The notes: generated by a model not told the origin, from the letters alone. Shown: positions 24,401 to 34,000, counted from the stretch's first letter. The stretch is 36,084 nucleotides of DNA from Planctomycetota bacterium (GCA_022600195.1 JAHZKX010000075.1:1-36084); one strand, 5' to 3'. A program made the numbers and translations.

Positions 24401-26676
24401 TTGCCATCGCCATTCGTATCTTCCGCATAAAAAACTTCGGGCGCGGTTGTCACAATGACACCTTTTTTCCAGGCCATCACGCCGGTAGGGTACCCCAGTT
24501 TCTCTAAAAACAGGGTTGATTTATCATAGGTGCCATCGCCATTCGTATCTTCCAAATAACGGACACGGCCTGCGAAAGTACCTTTCTCATCAATGCCCAA
24601 CGGATAGTCGGCCATCTCCGCCACCCACAGTTTTCCATCCGGGCCCCAATCAAAGGCTACTGGATCTTTCACCAGAGGTTCTGCTGCGACAAGCTCGACA
24701 TGAAATCCCGGTTTGACTTTAATCGTTTTCAGAGCGGCATTGGGAGACTTGGGTTGAGGGCCTTGCGCTTCAAGTAATTCATCGAACGATTTACCATTAA
24801 CCAGATTTTTTAATTTATCGGTGTCTTCATTCTGGACCCATAGATGTTTTGAATGAAACCACGCACCGTTGTTAGTGCCGTTTCGAGAAATCATCGGCAT
24901 GTCATCGCCATCCTGACGCTGCTTCTGGAATATTTTGTTCCATCCCTTGTCCAACGAGGCAAATAGATGCAATGAATAGCGGCTCTCATTAGAAAAGAGG
25001 GCATCATCAAATCCATCTTCATTCACGTCCACAAACCGCAGACCCGCATCCTGCCCCTGGGCATCAACAACGGTCGCATTCTGAGGAAGCGACCAGGGCA
25101 AACGTTTCCAGAGTGAATCTTCATCTGACCAGGCATAAATGGCCTGTTGCGATGGATTCGAAACAATCAACTCGCTTAAACCATCATTGTTGAAATCTCG
25201 AAATCGAACCCCCTGGTCAATGCCCTTCTTAAGTGTAAAGACCGCTGACTGATTCCTGTGAAGACCGGCGAGTAATTTTTTGTCTTCGACCCAGGCCTTG
25301 CCATCAAATCGAAAGGCCGACGATTCATCGGACGTTAAAGTCAAAAGCACGACCTGATTGTTCAATATACCAAAACGGCTGCGTGTCGCCTGAGCTCCAT
25401 CGGAATCGGGCTTGGAAACCAGACGTGTCGGGAAACTCATTTCGCTCCATGTCTGTTGTTTCGGGTTCCAGATTCTCGTTTTCTGAACGTTTTCATTTCC
25501 AATGACGACATCCATAAAACCATCGTTGTTCAAATCGAGGAGTCTCACGCCGTTATCGGCACCGCGTTCATTTCTTAACGGCTGCCCGGCCAGGAGATGC
25601 TGATTCATCCGTTGCAGAACATCCTGAAAAGAAAGAAATTGCACTGCAGAACCGTGCTTCACAACAGAATGATCTATTAGCTTGATCACCTGCTCATTGC
25701 TGATCCAACCATGGGGATGATACACGAGGTTGAATGTCCCCTGCTTCACAACAGTCGCATCCAGAACGGCAGTCCAGTCTTGAACGGTGAGTGGGTTCAT
25801 CGGTTTTTGACGATGCTGTGCAGACCAGTCACTGGGCGTCACACAGGAAAACTCCCAGCAGAGACGCGAGATCGGATATGGATAAGGATAGTCAAATATC
25901 GTATTCACAAATCCACGATCGGTCGGTACATACTTTTCGATTTTCCCCTGCCCATCCGCGTCAAGTACATACTTTTTTGGTACTTCCGGATCATTGGGAG
26001 TGAAAACGTGAAAAACGGACGTATCAATTTGCAGATAATTTCCTTCGGGAGATCGTTGATTGAAAATCTCAGTGAAAAAACGGGGGCTCACCGTATTAAG
26101 CGAATCACAACAAGGCATGCGGTAAGCGACAGGCTGGCTGTTCGGAATCTGGTTGAGTAAGTCTAAACATCTATCAACGGTTCCCTTGGCTTTTGTAAAG
26201 TCTCGGTCCTTTAACAACGGACAAGGATGATCATATGTATGAACTTCAATGCTGACTCCTTCGTTGATCCATTTTTGTATATGCGGATCATTGGGATCGA
26301 CACGACAGGTCATGATGCTTGACCCGGCTCGACCATCGATCTCTTTGAGTCGTTCCAGGATCGGACGCAAATACGCTTCATATTTTTTTATGTCCCGCAT
26401 GTCATCAATGGCTAATACGCAAACCGCTTTGACTTGCGTATCTCCAACCCATTGGGGTGTTACCAACTTGGGGAAATTTTGTGAGACATAAAAAGGATCA
26501 TCCTGATCTAAATAGACTAGACGATTTCCCGTAACCTGCTTCTTCTCAGCAGCGGCCAAAGGTGATAACCAAATGAGACCGATCACCAGCAAAAGACCGC
26601 TCACCAAATTGCAACGACCAGTACAATTACGATCTATTGAGTTTTTTGCAGGTGTTTCAGCGAACGAATTAGTCAT
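21472..26676 (-). CDS. Giant secreted fusion: deacetylase-like, FG-GAP, PVC dehydrogenase, HEAT, CxxCH heme, CBM-like
   Basis: 1734 residues. The signal segment is at 23-43 (NLVSGLLLVIGLIWLSPLAAA). Residues about 80-350 resemble a NodB/polysaccharide deacetylase: AIDD (D91, D92), HTYDH (H146, H150) and a YRMP motif. Three FG-GAP/VCBS calcium-loop repeats follow (DLNNDGFMD, DFNNDGLSE, DVNEDGFDD; about 380-560). From about 655 the PVC membrane-bound dehydrogenase propeller begins (FHVELVAAEPLVKDPVAFDW), then HEAT repeats, and a heme-binding domain with C-S-I-C-H at 1465-1469 and a MPPQEFADIIAYL tail. Residues about 1615-1734 form a CBM6/35-like jelly roll (GGKYDVYLEFACPQ ... IELPSGKAQLALRSDG). 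The start has an AGGAG Shine-Dalgarno. It may combine glycan binding and deacetylation with oxidation by a cytochrome-linked dehydrogenase; this is inference. Confidence 0.88.
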   Translation of the reverse strand: MTNSFAETPAKNSIDRNCTGRCNLVSGLLLVIGLIWLSPLAAAEKKQVTGNRLVYLDQDDPFYVSQNFPKLVTPQWVGDTQVKAVCVLAIDDMRDIKKYEAYLRPILERLKEIDGRAGSSIMTCRVDPNDPHIQKWINEGVSIEVHTYDHPCPLLKDRDFTKAKGTVDRCLDLLNQIPNSQPVAYRMPCCDSLNTVSPRFFTEIFNQRSPEGNYLQIDTSVFHVFTPNDPEVPKKYVLDADGQGKIEKYVPTDRGFVNTIFDYPYPYPISRLCWEFSCVTPSDWSAQHRQKPMNPLTVQDWTAVLDATVVKQGTFNLVYHPHGWISNEQVIKLIDHSVVKHGSAVQFLSFQDVLQRMNQHLLAGQPLRNERGADNGVRLLDLNNDGFMDVVIGNENVQKTRIWNPKQQTWSEMSFPTRLVSKPDSDGAQATRSRFGILNNQVVLLTLTSDESSAFRFDGKAWVEDKKLLAGLHRNQSAVFTLKKGIDQGVRFRDFNNDGLSELIVSNPSQQAIYAWSDEDSLWKRLPWSLPQNATVVDAQGQDAGLRFVDVNEDGFDDALFSNESRYSLHLFASLDKGWNKIFQKQRQDGDDMPMISRNGTNNGAWFHSKHLWVQNEDTDKLKNLVNGKSFDELLEAQGPQPKSPNAALKTIKVKPGFHVELVAAEPLVKDPVAFDWGPDGKLWVAEMADYPLGIDEKGTFAGRVRYLEDTNGDGTYDKSTLFLEKLGYPTGVMAWKKGVIVTTAPEVFYAEDTNGDGKADKHESLYTGFGEGNQQHRVNGLRWGLDNWIYLANGDSGGELVSVKSKQKLKFGRRDLRIKPDTGLMDPQSGQTQFGRERDDWGNWFGSNNSNPAFHYALADHYLRRNKNLIAPNAKVQVSIRPGAATIFPVSRTQTRFNDFNKVNRITSACGLCFYRDQLLGQEFIGNSFICEPVHNLVHREIVSPKGSTFTSRRAESEQDSEFMASTDNWFRPTMARTGPDGGLWVADMYRHVIEHPQWIPKAMQEQLDLRAGKEQGRIYRVVRDKTPLRPIPNLNQLSHEELVQVLESPNGTLRDMAHQLLVTQKDKTVVPDLKRMVQQGKSAKARLHALCALDGLSQVSSETVLVALKDEHAGVRRHAIRISESIVNESPDIGQKLLTFVSDQDPQIQMQLAYSLGEWNNPQAGVALARMALQNDSDHFLRTAILSSVGANLDAFANALFQELNGKQPPEQIFNSLVAMAVSANRQDALSQIYEVVGKGAKEKKVEAWKFQAVSTLLNSLGRRNQALPQFYQKSNQRLRSALDQLKPLFRQARELANAETASVENRKMAMLLLGRGFDKQDQDFEILAEMLSPRNSRQLQSAAVKALTQFGNQRTPQMLLERWKSFGPELRAEVLKALLSRSAWVKLVLNGIEQKTILASEIDVSSRQVLLNHKDNQLRKQAGKLLASSIDSNRAKVIEKYSSVSTIKGNVEAGHKIFIKRCSICHQLNQEGKPIGPDLSALTDKSTTALLTAILDPNRAIESKYLSYLAVTVNGLTYSGLLATESGESITLIQNDGKPVTLLRNELEELQSTGKSLMPEGLEKDMPPQEFADIIAYLNTTKMPRKTFAGNEPAIVQPEALRGDYFLVPQIAEIYGASLKFENKYKNLGYWQSENDRAAWTLNVPKGGKYDVYLEFACPQATAGNHLLLEVEGQRLSWTVPSTGSWDVYQSQKIGTIELPSGKAQLALRSDGKIRNALFDLKTVRLRVSSK

Positions 26677-27061
26677 CTTAAAATCTCCTCAGGCATTGCA
26701 AATGAAACCGAAATATCTGCAGGAGCCATCACAAGCTGGAGGACAGCCTCTTATGACTCGATCTCTTTCAAGTCTGGCTGAACACCTCGTGTGTGTCAAC
26801 CAAGACTTCACTTATTGCATACAATTCAAGCATATCCTCATGTAACCAAAGATGACTCAACCAAAGGGGAGCACTCTAACAAAACCCCTATATAAATCAA
26901 TAAAAACAGACTTTATTTACCCGTCAACAATTCAGAAAGATCCCTGCTTCACAAATATCTGCTGGATTTTAACCATCATATTGTTTACAATTCATCAAAT
27001 TCGTAGAACATACGCATGCCTGAGCGACCTGCAAGCCAATACAATCAAAAAAGGAATCCTG
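26677..27061. promoter_or_regulatory. Divergent promoter region of the giant fusion gene and the GntR regulator
   Basis: This 385-base stretch separates two divergently transcribed genes, a common place for a GntR-type regulator to control itself and its neighbour. The plus-strand frame stays open from 26852, but the reading before 27062 looks non-coding and 27062 has the Shine-Dalgarno. A candidate operator is listed separately. I could not fix -35/-10 elements. Confidence 0.45.
26980..26991. promoter_or_regulatory. Candidate GntR-type operator (inverted repeat)
   Basis: ATTGT-TT-ACAAT is a perfect 12-base inverted repeat 70 bases before the regulator's start codon. FadR-subfamily GntR proteins bind short palindromes with a GT...AC core, which this has. 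It could be chance in an AT-rich region; only one copy was noticed. Confidence 0.3.
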
Positions 27062-27682
27062 ATGAGTCAAACCGAATTAGCTCAGAATCAACGACAGCAA
27101 ATTGTTGACCAGCTGCGGATGGAAATCATCACAGGACGTTTCGAGGAAGGCATGCCTTTGCGTGAGGTCAGCTTGGCCGACCGCTTCCAGGTCAGTCGCG
27201 CGCCGATTCGCGAGGCTTTAAAACAACTCGCTCATGAAGGCATGGTCGAATCGAAGCCAAATTGTGGTATGCGCGTGGCCCCTTCCTCATCCGATTCTAT
27301 GCAGGAACTCATCATTCCACTGCGGCAGACGGTGGAATCTTTTGCGTTGAAATCAATCTTTGCCGACCTGAGTGAATTGGATTTTGAAGAATGGGATCTT
27401 ATTCTGAGCGAAATGAAAACAGCCTGTGAATCTCAAGATTATGCTTCTCTAGCAGAATTAGACATCAAGTTTCACCAATCTATTATTGCGAAATCACCGG
27501 AACAGGGATTAATGTCGATCTGGATCACACTGGTTTCCCGTTTACGGCGCCACTTTCTTGAGGGATTCCAGAAGCCCCTTGATCCAATGAAAATTTATTT
27601 TGAACACGTTGCTATCGTGGCCATGTTTCGATCGGGAAAACTCGAACCTTCAATTCAAGCACTCGTTTCGAATATGGATTAA
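27062..27682 (+). CDS. GntR family transcriptional regulator, FadR/FCD subfamily
   Basis: 206 residues. The N-terminal winged helix-turn-helix covers residues about 10-75: IVDQLRMEIITGRFEEGMPL, then VSLADRFQVSRAPIREALKQ and a LAHEGMVESKPNCGMRV wing, the classic FadR-type pattern. The FCD effector domain follows (about 80-206) with ELDIKFHQSI and a YFEHVAIVAMF helix, positions where FCD proteins carry metal- or ligand-binding Asp and His. The protein ends soon after, at the short end for the subfamily, and the usual final His is not evident. AAGGAA precedes the ATG at 27062. FCD regulators usually respond to organic or sugar acids such as uronates, which suits a glycan-degradation locus. The divergent giant fusion gene is the likeliest target. 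Confidence 0.9.
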   Translation: MSQTELAQNQRQQIVDQLRMEIITGRFEEGMPLREVSLADRFQVSRAPIREALKQLAHEGMVESKPNCGMRVAPSSSDSMQELIIPLRQTVESFALKSIFADLSELDFEEWDLILSEMKTACESQDYASLAELDIKFHQSIIAKSPEQGLMSIWITLVSRLRRHFLEGFQKPLDPMKIYFEHVAIVAMFRSGKLEPSIQALVSNMD

Positions 27683-27714
27683 CGCCCGTTAAGAAGCATC
27701 CTATCGAATTAAAT

Positions 27715-27757
27715 AAACCCCCACCATCATAGAACTTTTCTATGACCGCAGGGGTTT
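27715..27757. terminator. Nested hairpin between convergent genes, probable bidirectional terminator
   Basis: A symmetrical structure lies between the ends of the GntR gene (+) and the fasciclin gene (-). The outer arms are AAACCCC (27715-27721) and GGGGTTT (27751-27757). The inner 8-bp stem is TCATAGAA (27727-27734) and TTCTATGA (27738-27745) with a 3-base loop. Internal loops of 5 bases separate the stems on each side. The position suits termination from both sides, though there is no long U-tract. Confidence 0.55.
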
Positions 27758-27779
27758 GGAACCGGACAAACTAAAACAG

Positions 27780-28961
27780 TTAGAGATTCGACATGCTCGA
27801 GTAGGCATGATCCAAAGCATGGCGTAAGGTCCATGCCTGTTGGGTCGGGCAAGATTCATGCTTCGCGTTTGTCATCGCGTGCTCAAGCCGATTACGAACT
27901 GACTTGGGCATCTGGTCACCGTAATCCAGCATTTCACTCATGGTCTTCATGTAAACTTTAGCACAAGCACTATGATGACCCGAATTGTAGAGCTGAACAC
28001 CATTGACGACCGCTTGTTTAATTTTGTGACGTGCATCAGTTGCACTAAATTTTTTGTCGTCCGAAGGCATAATGACCGTGTCAATCACGTGAATGACACC
28101 ATTTGAGGCATCGATATCAGTTGCCAATAATTTGGCTTTATTGACTTTAGCAACACCATCCTGAATTGTAATTCGAACACTTCCCCCTTGTAAAGTTTTG
28201 GCTTTTCCTGCTGCTAGTGCATCCTCTGAATAAACGCGTCCTAGTACAACGTGATACTTTAAGATTGCTGCCAGTTTATCTTTATTTTCAGGCTTCAGCA
28301 AAGATGCCACTGTTCCTTCAGGTAGTTTTGAAAATGCGTCATCAGTAGGTGCAAAGACTGTGAGAGGACCTTTACTTGTGAGTGCTCCTGCAAGTCCCGC
28401 TTCCTTCGCTGCTGCAATCAATGTCTTAAAGGTTTCTGCTTCAGCAGCCGTAACAACGATGTTTTTATCACTGGGGAGAATCACACTATCGATCACATGA
28501 ATGATACCGTTTGCACAATTGATATCGACAGCCTCGACAGTCGCTCCATCTACTTTTACTTTGCCGCCTTTTGCTTGAATGTCGACACGTTGACCATTTA
28601 ACGTTTTCACGCCCTTTAATTTGACTACATCTTTCGAAGCGACTTTACCAGGGATGACATGATAACTCAGAATGGCGATCAACTTGTCTTTATTCTCTGG
28701 TTTGAGCAGTGTTTCAACTGTACCCGCAGGTAATTTTTTAAATGCTGCATCCGTGGGAGCCAAAACGGTAAATGGCCCTTCACCCTTCAATGCTCCCACA
28801 AGATCGGCTGCTCCCAGAGCAGCGCCCAGAGTCTTAAAGGAACCGGCTGAGACAGCAGTGTCTACAATATCTTTTTTCTCGGCAGCCTGAGTGAGAGTGG
28901 ACGAAAACATGAATGCCAACAAGGTTGCTAGCGCGGCTGAGTTTTTTGAAAAGCGTTTCAT
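27780..28961 (-). CDS. Secreted protein with two fasciclin (FAS1) domains
   Basis: 393 residues. The signal peptide is about 1-26 ([17 protein letters not shown]). Two FAS1 domains follow, each with the H1-type motif ([26 protein letters not shown]), an [10 protein letters not shown] stretch, a YHV strand, and the H2-type motif ([30 protein letters not shown]). About 85 residues at the C-terminus form a helical extension with two cysteines and several histidines ([12 protein letters not shown] ... HESCPTQQ). I chose the ATG at 28961 (AAGGA upstream) over the TTG codon before it. FAS1 domains mediate adhesion or matrix contact, so an envelope or attachment role is likely. It has its own upstream space and is probably a single-gene unit. 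Confidence 0.9.
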   Translation of the reverse strand: MKRFSKNSAALATLLAFMFSSTLTQAAEKKDIVDTAVSAGSFKTLGAALGAADLVGALKGEGPFTVLAPTDAAFKKLPAGTVETLLKPENKDKLIAILSYHVIPGKVASKDVVKLKGVKTLNGQRVDIQAKGGKVKVDGATVEAVDINCANGIIHVIDSVILPSDKNIVVTAAEAETFKTLIAAAKEAGLAGALTSKGPLTVFAPTDDAFSKLPEGTVASLLKPENKDKLAAILKYHVVLGRVYSEDALAAGKAKTLQGGSVRITIQDGVAKVNKAKLLATDIDASNGVIHVIDTVIMPSDDKKFSATDARHKIKQAVVNGVQLYNSGHHSACAKVYMKTMSEMLDYGDQMPKSVRNRLEHAMTNAKHESCPTQQAWTLRHALDHAYSSMSNL

Positions 28962-29244
28962 CAATCTGAATCCTTGGATACTTGGAGGTAATTGACTCGA
29001 TTATCTGTTTAGTTGAGCTGAAACATGAGTGGCCACCGCAGTCTCTTTGTTATTAGTACCATAGAGCGGCGGGCTTTTTTGACCACCAGATCTATCGAAA
29101 ATTTCTCCAAGAATTCTTTCGCCAAAAGTCGGATGAGAATGGCGTGGCACCATTTAGGGGCTGAAACAGACCAACTTAAAGCTTCATAAACGGTAGAAGC
29201 ATGAAGTGATCACTGTTCTATACCAGAGAAGAACAAAGATCGAT

Positions 29245-30342
29245 CTATAGAGATTTGAGGGGAAGAATGGACAAGCCACAATCTTCCTTGCCAATGGAAT
29301 ACACAACATAGAGTTTTCCATCAAACTCATGCGCGTAGGGGTAAGACCATTGTTTGCCTTTTGCAAAACCGGGAAAACGGGGAGGTCCGGATTTTCCATG
29401 CCGAATTTTCCACATCCGACTTAACGTTGTTTCACCGGGCTGACTGACAGAAATCACAAGCGTATCCCGATTCTTCAGATTGGAAATCAGGTACTGTTGT
29501 CCCGTGCTCAATTTTCCTGAATAGGCTTTGGATCGTGGCATCGGCAGATTACTTTGCCGTGCGCGAGACCAAGTCTTTCCATTGTCGTCACTGGTTGCAA
29601 CCCAGGCGACATTGCCACCTCCACGGATGATGGCTACGACAGTTTTTCCTACAGCCGCCACTGTCGTTTCAGCAAAGGAAGGAGCCAGTTCCGGCGGATA
29701 AGGAATAAGCACAGTATCCCATTGTGTCAGGTCATCTCCATGACTGATCGCCACTACAGGTAGGCCATCTTTATCCTGACCTCCTGTAATCAGATTGCCA
29801 TTCTGCATCCTAACCGGTTCGTCATAAGGCCAGCAGTTCTGCATCACAATCCCCCGTGATTCCCAACGATTGGCGTCTTCATTCAAAACAAACGCTTCGC
29901 CTTTAAGACCGGAAAAACGCTTCGCTGGTTTGCCCACTCCAAAACGACTGCAAATCGTCCACAACTCCCCCTTATGCTTCAGGAAGACTCCATGACTATG
30001 ACGATCGGGGCCTTCAAATCCCGGGCCAATTACTTCCAGATCAGACCATGTCTTTCCGCCATCGCGGGAACGACGACCTTGCAGGGTTTCATGCGGACCA
30101 TTTTCATTCGTCGGACTATTAGCCCAATTCGCATACAATGTTCCCTTGTGCTCAATGATGGCAGCGCCGTGCAAAAACTTAAATCCGTCTTTCTGGGCGC
30201 GATGGATCGTTTGATGAGCCATACCAGGTACTAAGGGAATCTGATTCAGGTCCGCAGGAATAGGAGGCCCGTTCCAGAGTGTCACCGGTTTCGGTAACGG
30301 TTTAATCTTTCCAGGACCAGGAATCTGACTCCCCCCCAGCAC
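29245..30342 (-). CDS. Sialidase/BNR-repeat-like hydrolase, C-terminal half of a split gene
   Basis: About 365 residues of a six-bladed sialidase-like propeller. Asp-box-like motifs are SRDGGKTWSDLE and SDDNGKTWSRAR. Blades such as KFLHGAAIIEHKGTLYANW, HGVFLKHKGELWTICSRFG and YPYAHEFDGKLYVVYSIGKE are typical of planctomycete exo-alpha-sialidase-like proteins; cleavage of sialic acid itself is not shown. The frame is continuous with the jelly-roll gene upstream, separated only by one TAA (30364-30366): after it the codons read YYIDDLVVLGGSQIPGPG, which completes the last strand of the jelly roll. The piece has no Shine-Dalgarno, no signal peptide, and only GTG or CTG codons (30345, 30342) before the propeller. 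It may be silent, read through, or made by reinitiation. Confidence 0.75.
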   Translation of the reverse strand: MLGGSQIPGPGKIKPLPKPVTLWNGPPIPADLNQIPLVPGMAHQTIHRAQKDGFKFLHGAAIIEHKGTLYANWANSPTNENGPHETLQGRRSRDGGKTWSDLEVIGPGFEGPDRHSHGVFLKHKGELWTICSRFGVGKPAKRFSGLKGEAFVLNEDANRWESRGIVMQNCWPYDEPVRMQNGNLITGGQDKDGLPVVAISHGDDLTQWDTVLIPYPPELAPSFAETTVAAVGKTVVAIIRGGGNVAWVATSDDNGKTWSRARQSNLPMPRSKAYSGKLSTGQQYLISNLKNRDTLVISVSQPGETTLSRMWKIRHGKSGPPRFPGFAKGKQWSYPYAHEFDGKLYVVYSIGKEDCGLSILPLKSL

Positions 30343-30363
30343 GACAAGATCGTCGATATAATA

Positions 30364-31014
30364 TTAGGCACCAGGAGCCAGACGTTTTCCCGAAACCAGA
30401 GCGATTCCACCGAGATCCAAATTGGTGCGGTATGCGTGCAGGGTTCCGCTCGGGGATTTGGGAAGTGCGAGTTTACCCGGTTTAGATAACCAAAAATCGA
30501 TCCCTGGCTGCCGAGCATCAACAACAATCCGCAGACGATGCCAGACAGGATGGTCACGATCCGATGATAGCTTCACTTTTTTTGAAATGATACGCCAGGA
30601 TCGTGTCCGCCCATCGTTCTGCTGTAATGCACCATTCTGGATACACAAATTCAGCTGGCTTGCATCACGACCACTTGGTTCAAACGACCATAAATTAAGA
30701 GAACGTCCTGCTCCCGACGAAAATGCAAAAGTCAACTCGACCATGATTCTCTGTTGGGGTTTTGCGAAACGGTGCGCAATTGCAGTCAGCCCTGCCGAAC
30801 GGGATCGTTTTCCCATCAGACAGTGCATAGACTCTTCCGACCCTTGCTTGACGACTTTCACATCAGGCGCGGTCTTCGGCAAAAAAACAGACCAGTTTTG
30901 TGGTGTGGAATTTATATGGTCCCGTTCAAAATCGCTTTGATAAAGAACCTCTTCAGCTGCGTTGCCTGTAAAAGGCAGGAATAACCAGACCAGCATTGCC
31001 AGAAAAAACTTCAT
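30364..31014 (-). CDS. LamG-like jelly-roll domain protein, N-terminal half of a split sialidase gene
   Basis: 216 residues. The signal peptide is at 1-20 (MKFFLAMLVWLFLPFTGNAA) with an AAGGA Shine-Dalgarno. The body is a concanavalin-like jelly roll as found before sialidase or other hydrolase domains in this phylum (VLYQSDFERD, NWSVFLPKTAPDVKVV, VWHRLRIVVDARQPGIDFWL, LGGIALVSGKRLAPGA). The TAA falls just before the final strand (YYIDDLVV), which remains in the same frame downstream. The visible gene is therefore probably a truncated version of an about 590-residue protein. It lies 45 bases after the PVC dehydrogenase/heme gene in a minus-strand cluster. Confidence 0.75.
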   Translation of the reverse strand: MKFFLAMLVWLFLPFTGNAAEEVLYQSDFERDHINSTPQNWSVFLPKTAPDVKVVKQGSEESMHCLMGKRSRSAGLTAIAHRFAKPQQRIMVELTFAFSSGAGRSLNLWSFEPSGRDASQLNLCIQNGALQQNDGRTRSWRIISKKVKLSSDRDHPVWHRLRIVVDARQPGIDFWLSKPGKLALPKSPSGTLHAYRTNLDLGGIALVSGKRLAPGA

Positions 31015-31059
31015 GAGTTATTCCTTCGATCACAGATTTTGAACCTGACATTTCATCTC

Positions 31060-34000
31060 TTATTTTGTCGCGTTCAGATAGGCCAGTAAATCCGCCATAT
31101 CCTGTTTGTTGATCTGTTTTTCCAGACCTTCAGGCATGAAAGAGAGCTTGGAACTGATCAGCTCTTCGATATCAATTCGCAAAACGGTATCGCTTGTTCC
31201 ATCTGCGCGGGCAATCGTAATACTGTTGGCATTTTCTGATTTAATCAGCCCGGTAATGGTCCGCCCCTGTGTCGTGAGAAGTAAATAAGTGACGTACTGT
31301 GGTTTGACTTCGCGATTCGGATCGAGAATGTTTAACAAGACTGCTTCCGTGCCACGATCCTTGATTGCCTTCAGATCGGCCCCCAGTTGAACTCCCACAT
31401 TTTCCAGACGATGACAGGCAGAGCAGGCTTTCTTGAAAACCAGTTTTCCGTTAACCGGATTCCCCTTGAGCTTCAGGGAGGGCCGATATGCTTTCACAAT
31501 ATCAGATCGACCAGTGAGTCGTTGCTTATGAAACAGGGAATCAGCCAGTTTCCTGATTTTTTCGTCGGAATTTTTCTTCAACAATTGCACACGTTCCGGA
31601 CTGATATCTCCCGGGTTGACTTTGCCATTCTTAATGGAATGCAACATCGTCAATAACCAGACTTTTCTGGAAAAAACCGTCTCGACGGCGCTCATTCGTA
31701 ATTGTGGACTCAAGCCCGGCCAGGCTTCGAGGATTAAATCAGCGACACGATCGTCATTGACGAGTCCCAACTTGGCAAGCGCGGCCTGACGAACCTGGAG
31801 TGGTTGTTGTACGGATAATAAATCTTCAAATACATCTTTTGTGTTATCAAATTTCCCAATACTCAACGTATCAATGGCATCAACCCGCGCCTTAACAGCC
31901 AATTTGGAGTTCTGAGCTTGTTGAATCGCAGTCTGCATCATGCCCTTCAGTAATAAAGATGTACGCGGACTGGTTGACTGAGCCAATACTTTTTTGGTCG
32001 AACCTGAAGCGCGTGAGAGTAGTCTTCGGAATAAAATCTCTGAAAAATTCTGGTCAGCGGCAGGCATTGACTCAAGCGATGACATAAACAACTTCACATC
32101 CTGGGCATTCTTTTGTGCTCCAATCTGTACTGCTAACGCGATCAGAAAATTCTTCCCCTGCTGTTCTTTAATAAATCCGGGGTTCTTCACCAGGATCGAA
32201 AAGACCTCTGCCGCCCCCTGATCCAGTGAACTCTGAACGGCCATGCGTATCCATTGATTAGAAATATTGCGTGTCAGTATTTCGACCAATGCTTGATTAC
32301 GGGCCGAAGATTGAAAGGCACCCAGCGAGAAGGCTGCTTGATACTGCACTTCTAGAGAGCCATCATTTGCCAGCGCCAGCATTTGTTCCTGGATAGAAGA
32401 CGAAGCCGCATGCTGTTCTGCAATTTGCAACGACTGTTTTCGAACTTGGAAGTTTTGATCCTGCAAACCTTTTAACAGAGTCTTTTCGTCTAATGATTTC
32501 AGCCCTTGTAAAGACCAGAGCGCAGATGCACGGGTAATGGGTTTGCCTGATGCAAAGACCACTTGTTTTAACTCGTCGCTGACAGAATTATCCTGCCTTT
32601 CGAAGAGTAATCGCTGTGCAGTATCGCGAGTCCAGCCATTATCGCTCTCCAGTAGTGCGACCAGTTTCTCAGACGAAAGTTTCCCCAAATTGGGAAGCGG
32701 CGATTGTTGAAATCCTTTCGGGACAATTCGATAGATGCGGCCTTTATCCTGTCCCCCCACGGGGTCGAGGTGTTTAATCACTTCTTCTGGAATGAAGGGG
32801 GCACCTTCGATCAATTCCCGATACATGTCTAACACGTAGAGTGCCCCATCGGGACCATTTTCAAATTGAACCGGACGAAACCAGACGTCTGTGGATGCCA
32901 GAAATTCCGCATCCTGATCAGCGCGGGGTGCGACCAGGGATAATCCATCGGACTGTGGAGCGGCACGATATACCAGATTATTGGCTGGCTCACCAACGAA
33001 TACGTTTCCCTGATATTCAGCAGGCCAGGCACTGCCACGATAAATCGTGATCCCAGTTGCTGCTGTAAAAAACCCTGAAGGTTTGCCTTTTTCAGAATCC
33101 CCCTTTGCACTTTGTGACCGAATACGGGACCTCAAGATACGCCATGGTTCCACTTGGCTGATTCGTAATAGCTTTGTGTATTTGCCACCTGGTGCAATTG
33201 AAACCGGTGCTGAAGGAGGAGCCAAATAGGGATTGCGGGCAATGTAACGATCATCATACATGAGCACCTGCATCGGAACACTATTCGCACATACAAAAAC
33301 ACGATTCCAGATCCCCAGACTCATACCGTGCTGGCCACCGCCTGTTGTTAATTCTATGGTGCGCGTTTCCGGGTCGAGAATAATATTACGACCTTTGGTG
33401 TTATATTTTCGTTTTTGATCATCCGAGGTAACTGTGACCAGACCGCCATCAATGCCTGTGGAAAAGTGAATTTTGTTATCCATACCCCACCGAAAAGAAT
33501 TGATCATCCCTTCATCGCCACGATCACGACCGAAACCAGTCATTACGAGTTCTTTCACATCAGAAACCCCATCACCGTTGGTGTCTTTGCAATAATAAAG
33601 GTGTGGCGGTGCTCCCACAAAGACGCCTCCTTTGTAACTGAAGACCGCAGTCGGTAATGTGATATTACTTAAGAACGGAAAACTTTTATCAAACCTTCCA
33701 TCTCCATCTGTATCTTCCAGAAGTTTGACAGAGCTATAACCCTCTTTTTTGTCATCGTTATACTCGGGCATCTCTACCACATAAGCGCGGCCGCGTGCAT
33801 CAAAGCACATCGCAACGGGATCACGGACTAAAGGCTCAGCGGCAACGAGTTCAATTTGAAAATCTTTATGAAGCTTAAACGACTTTAATGCTTCCTTAGG
33901 AGTTCTCGGCAGAATCCGCGGCATTTCAGATGAATAATCGACCTTGGGTTTTGATTGCTTCTTGTCCGCTGACATCGCCGTGACTGTCAGCCCCACAACC

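Noticed and set aside
29175-29210. GCTTC/GAAGC repeat after the sialidase gene as a terminator
   Set aside because: Short stem with a 10-base loop and no strong U-tract; below my threshold.
28965-29244. GGCGGGCTTTTTT near 29070 as a terminator
   Set aside because: The T-run follows a GC-rich stretch, but I could not find a matching arm that forms a clean stem.
30422-30940. 172-codon plus-strand ORF opposite the jelly-roll gene
   Set aside because: Antisense to a gene with a signal peptide, a Shine-Dalgarno and a recognisable fold; no features of its own.
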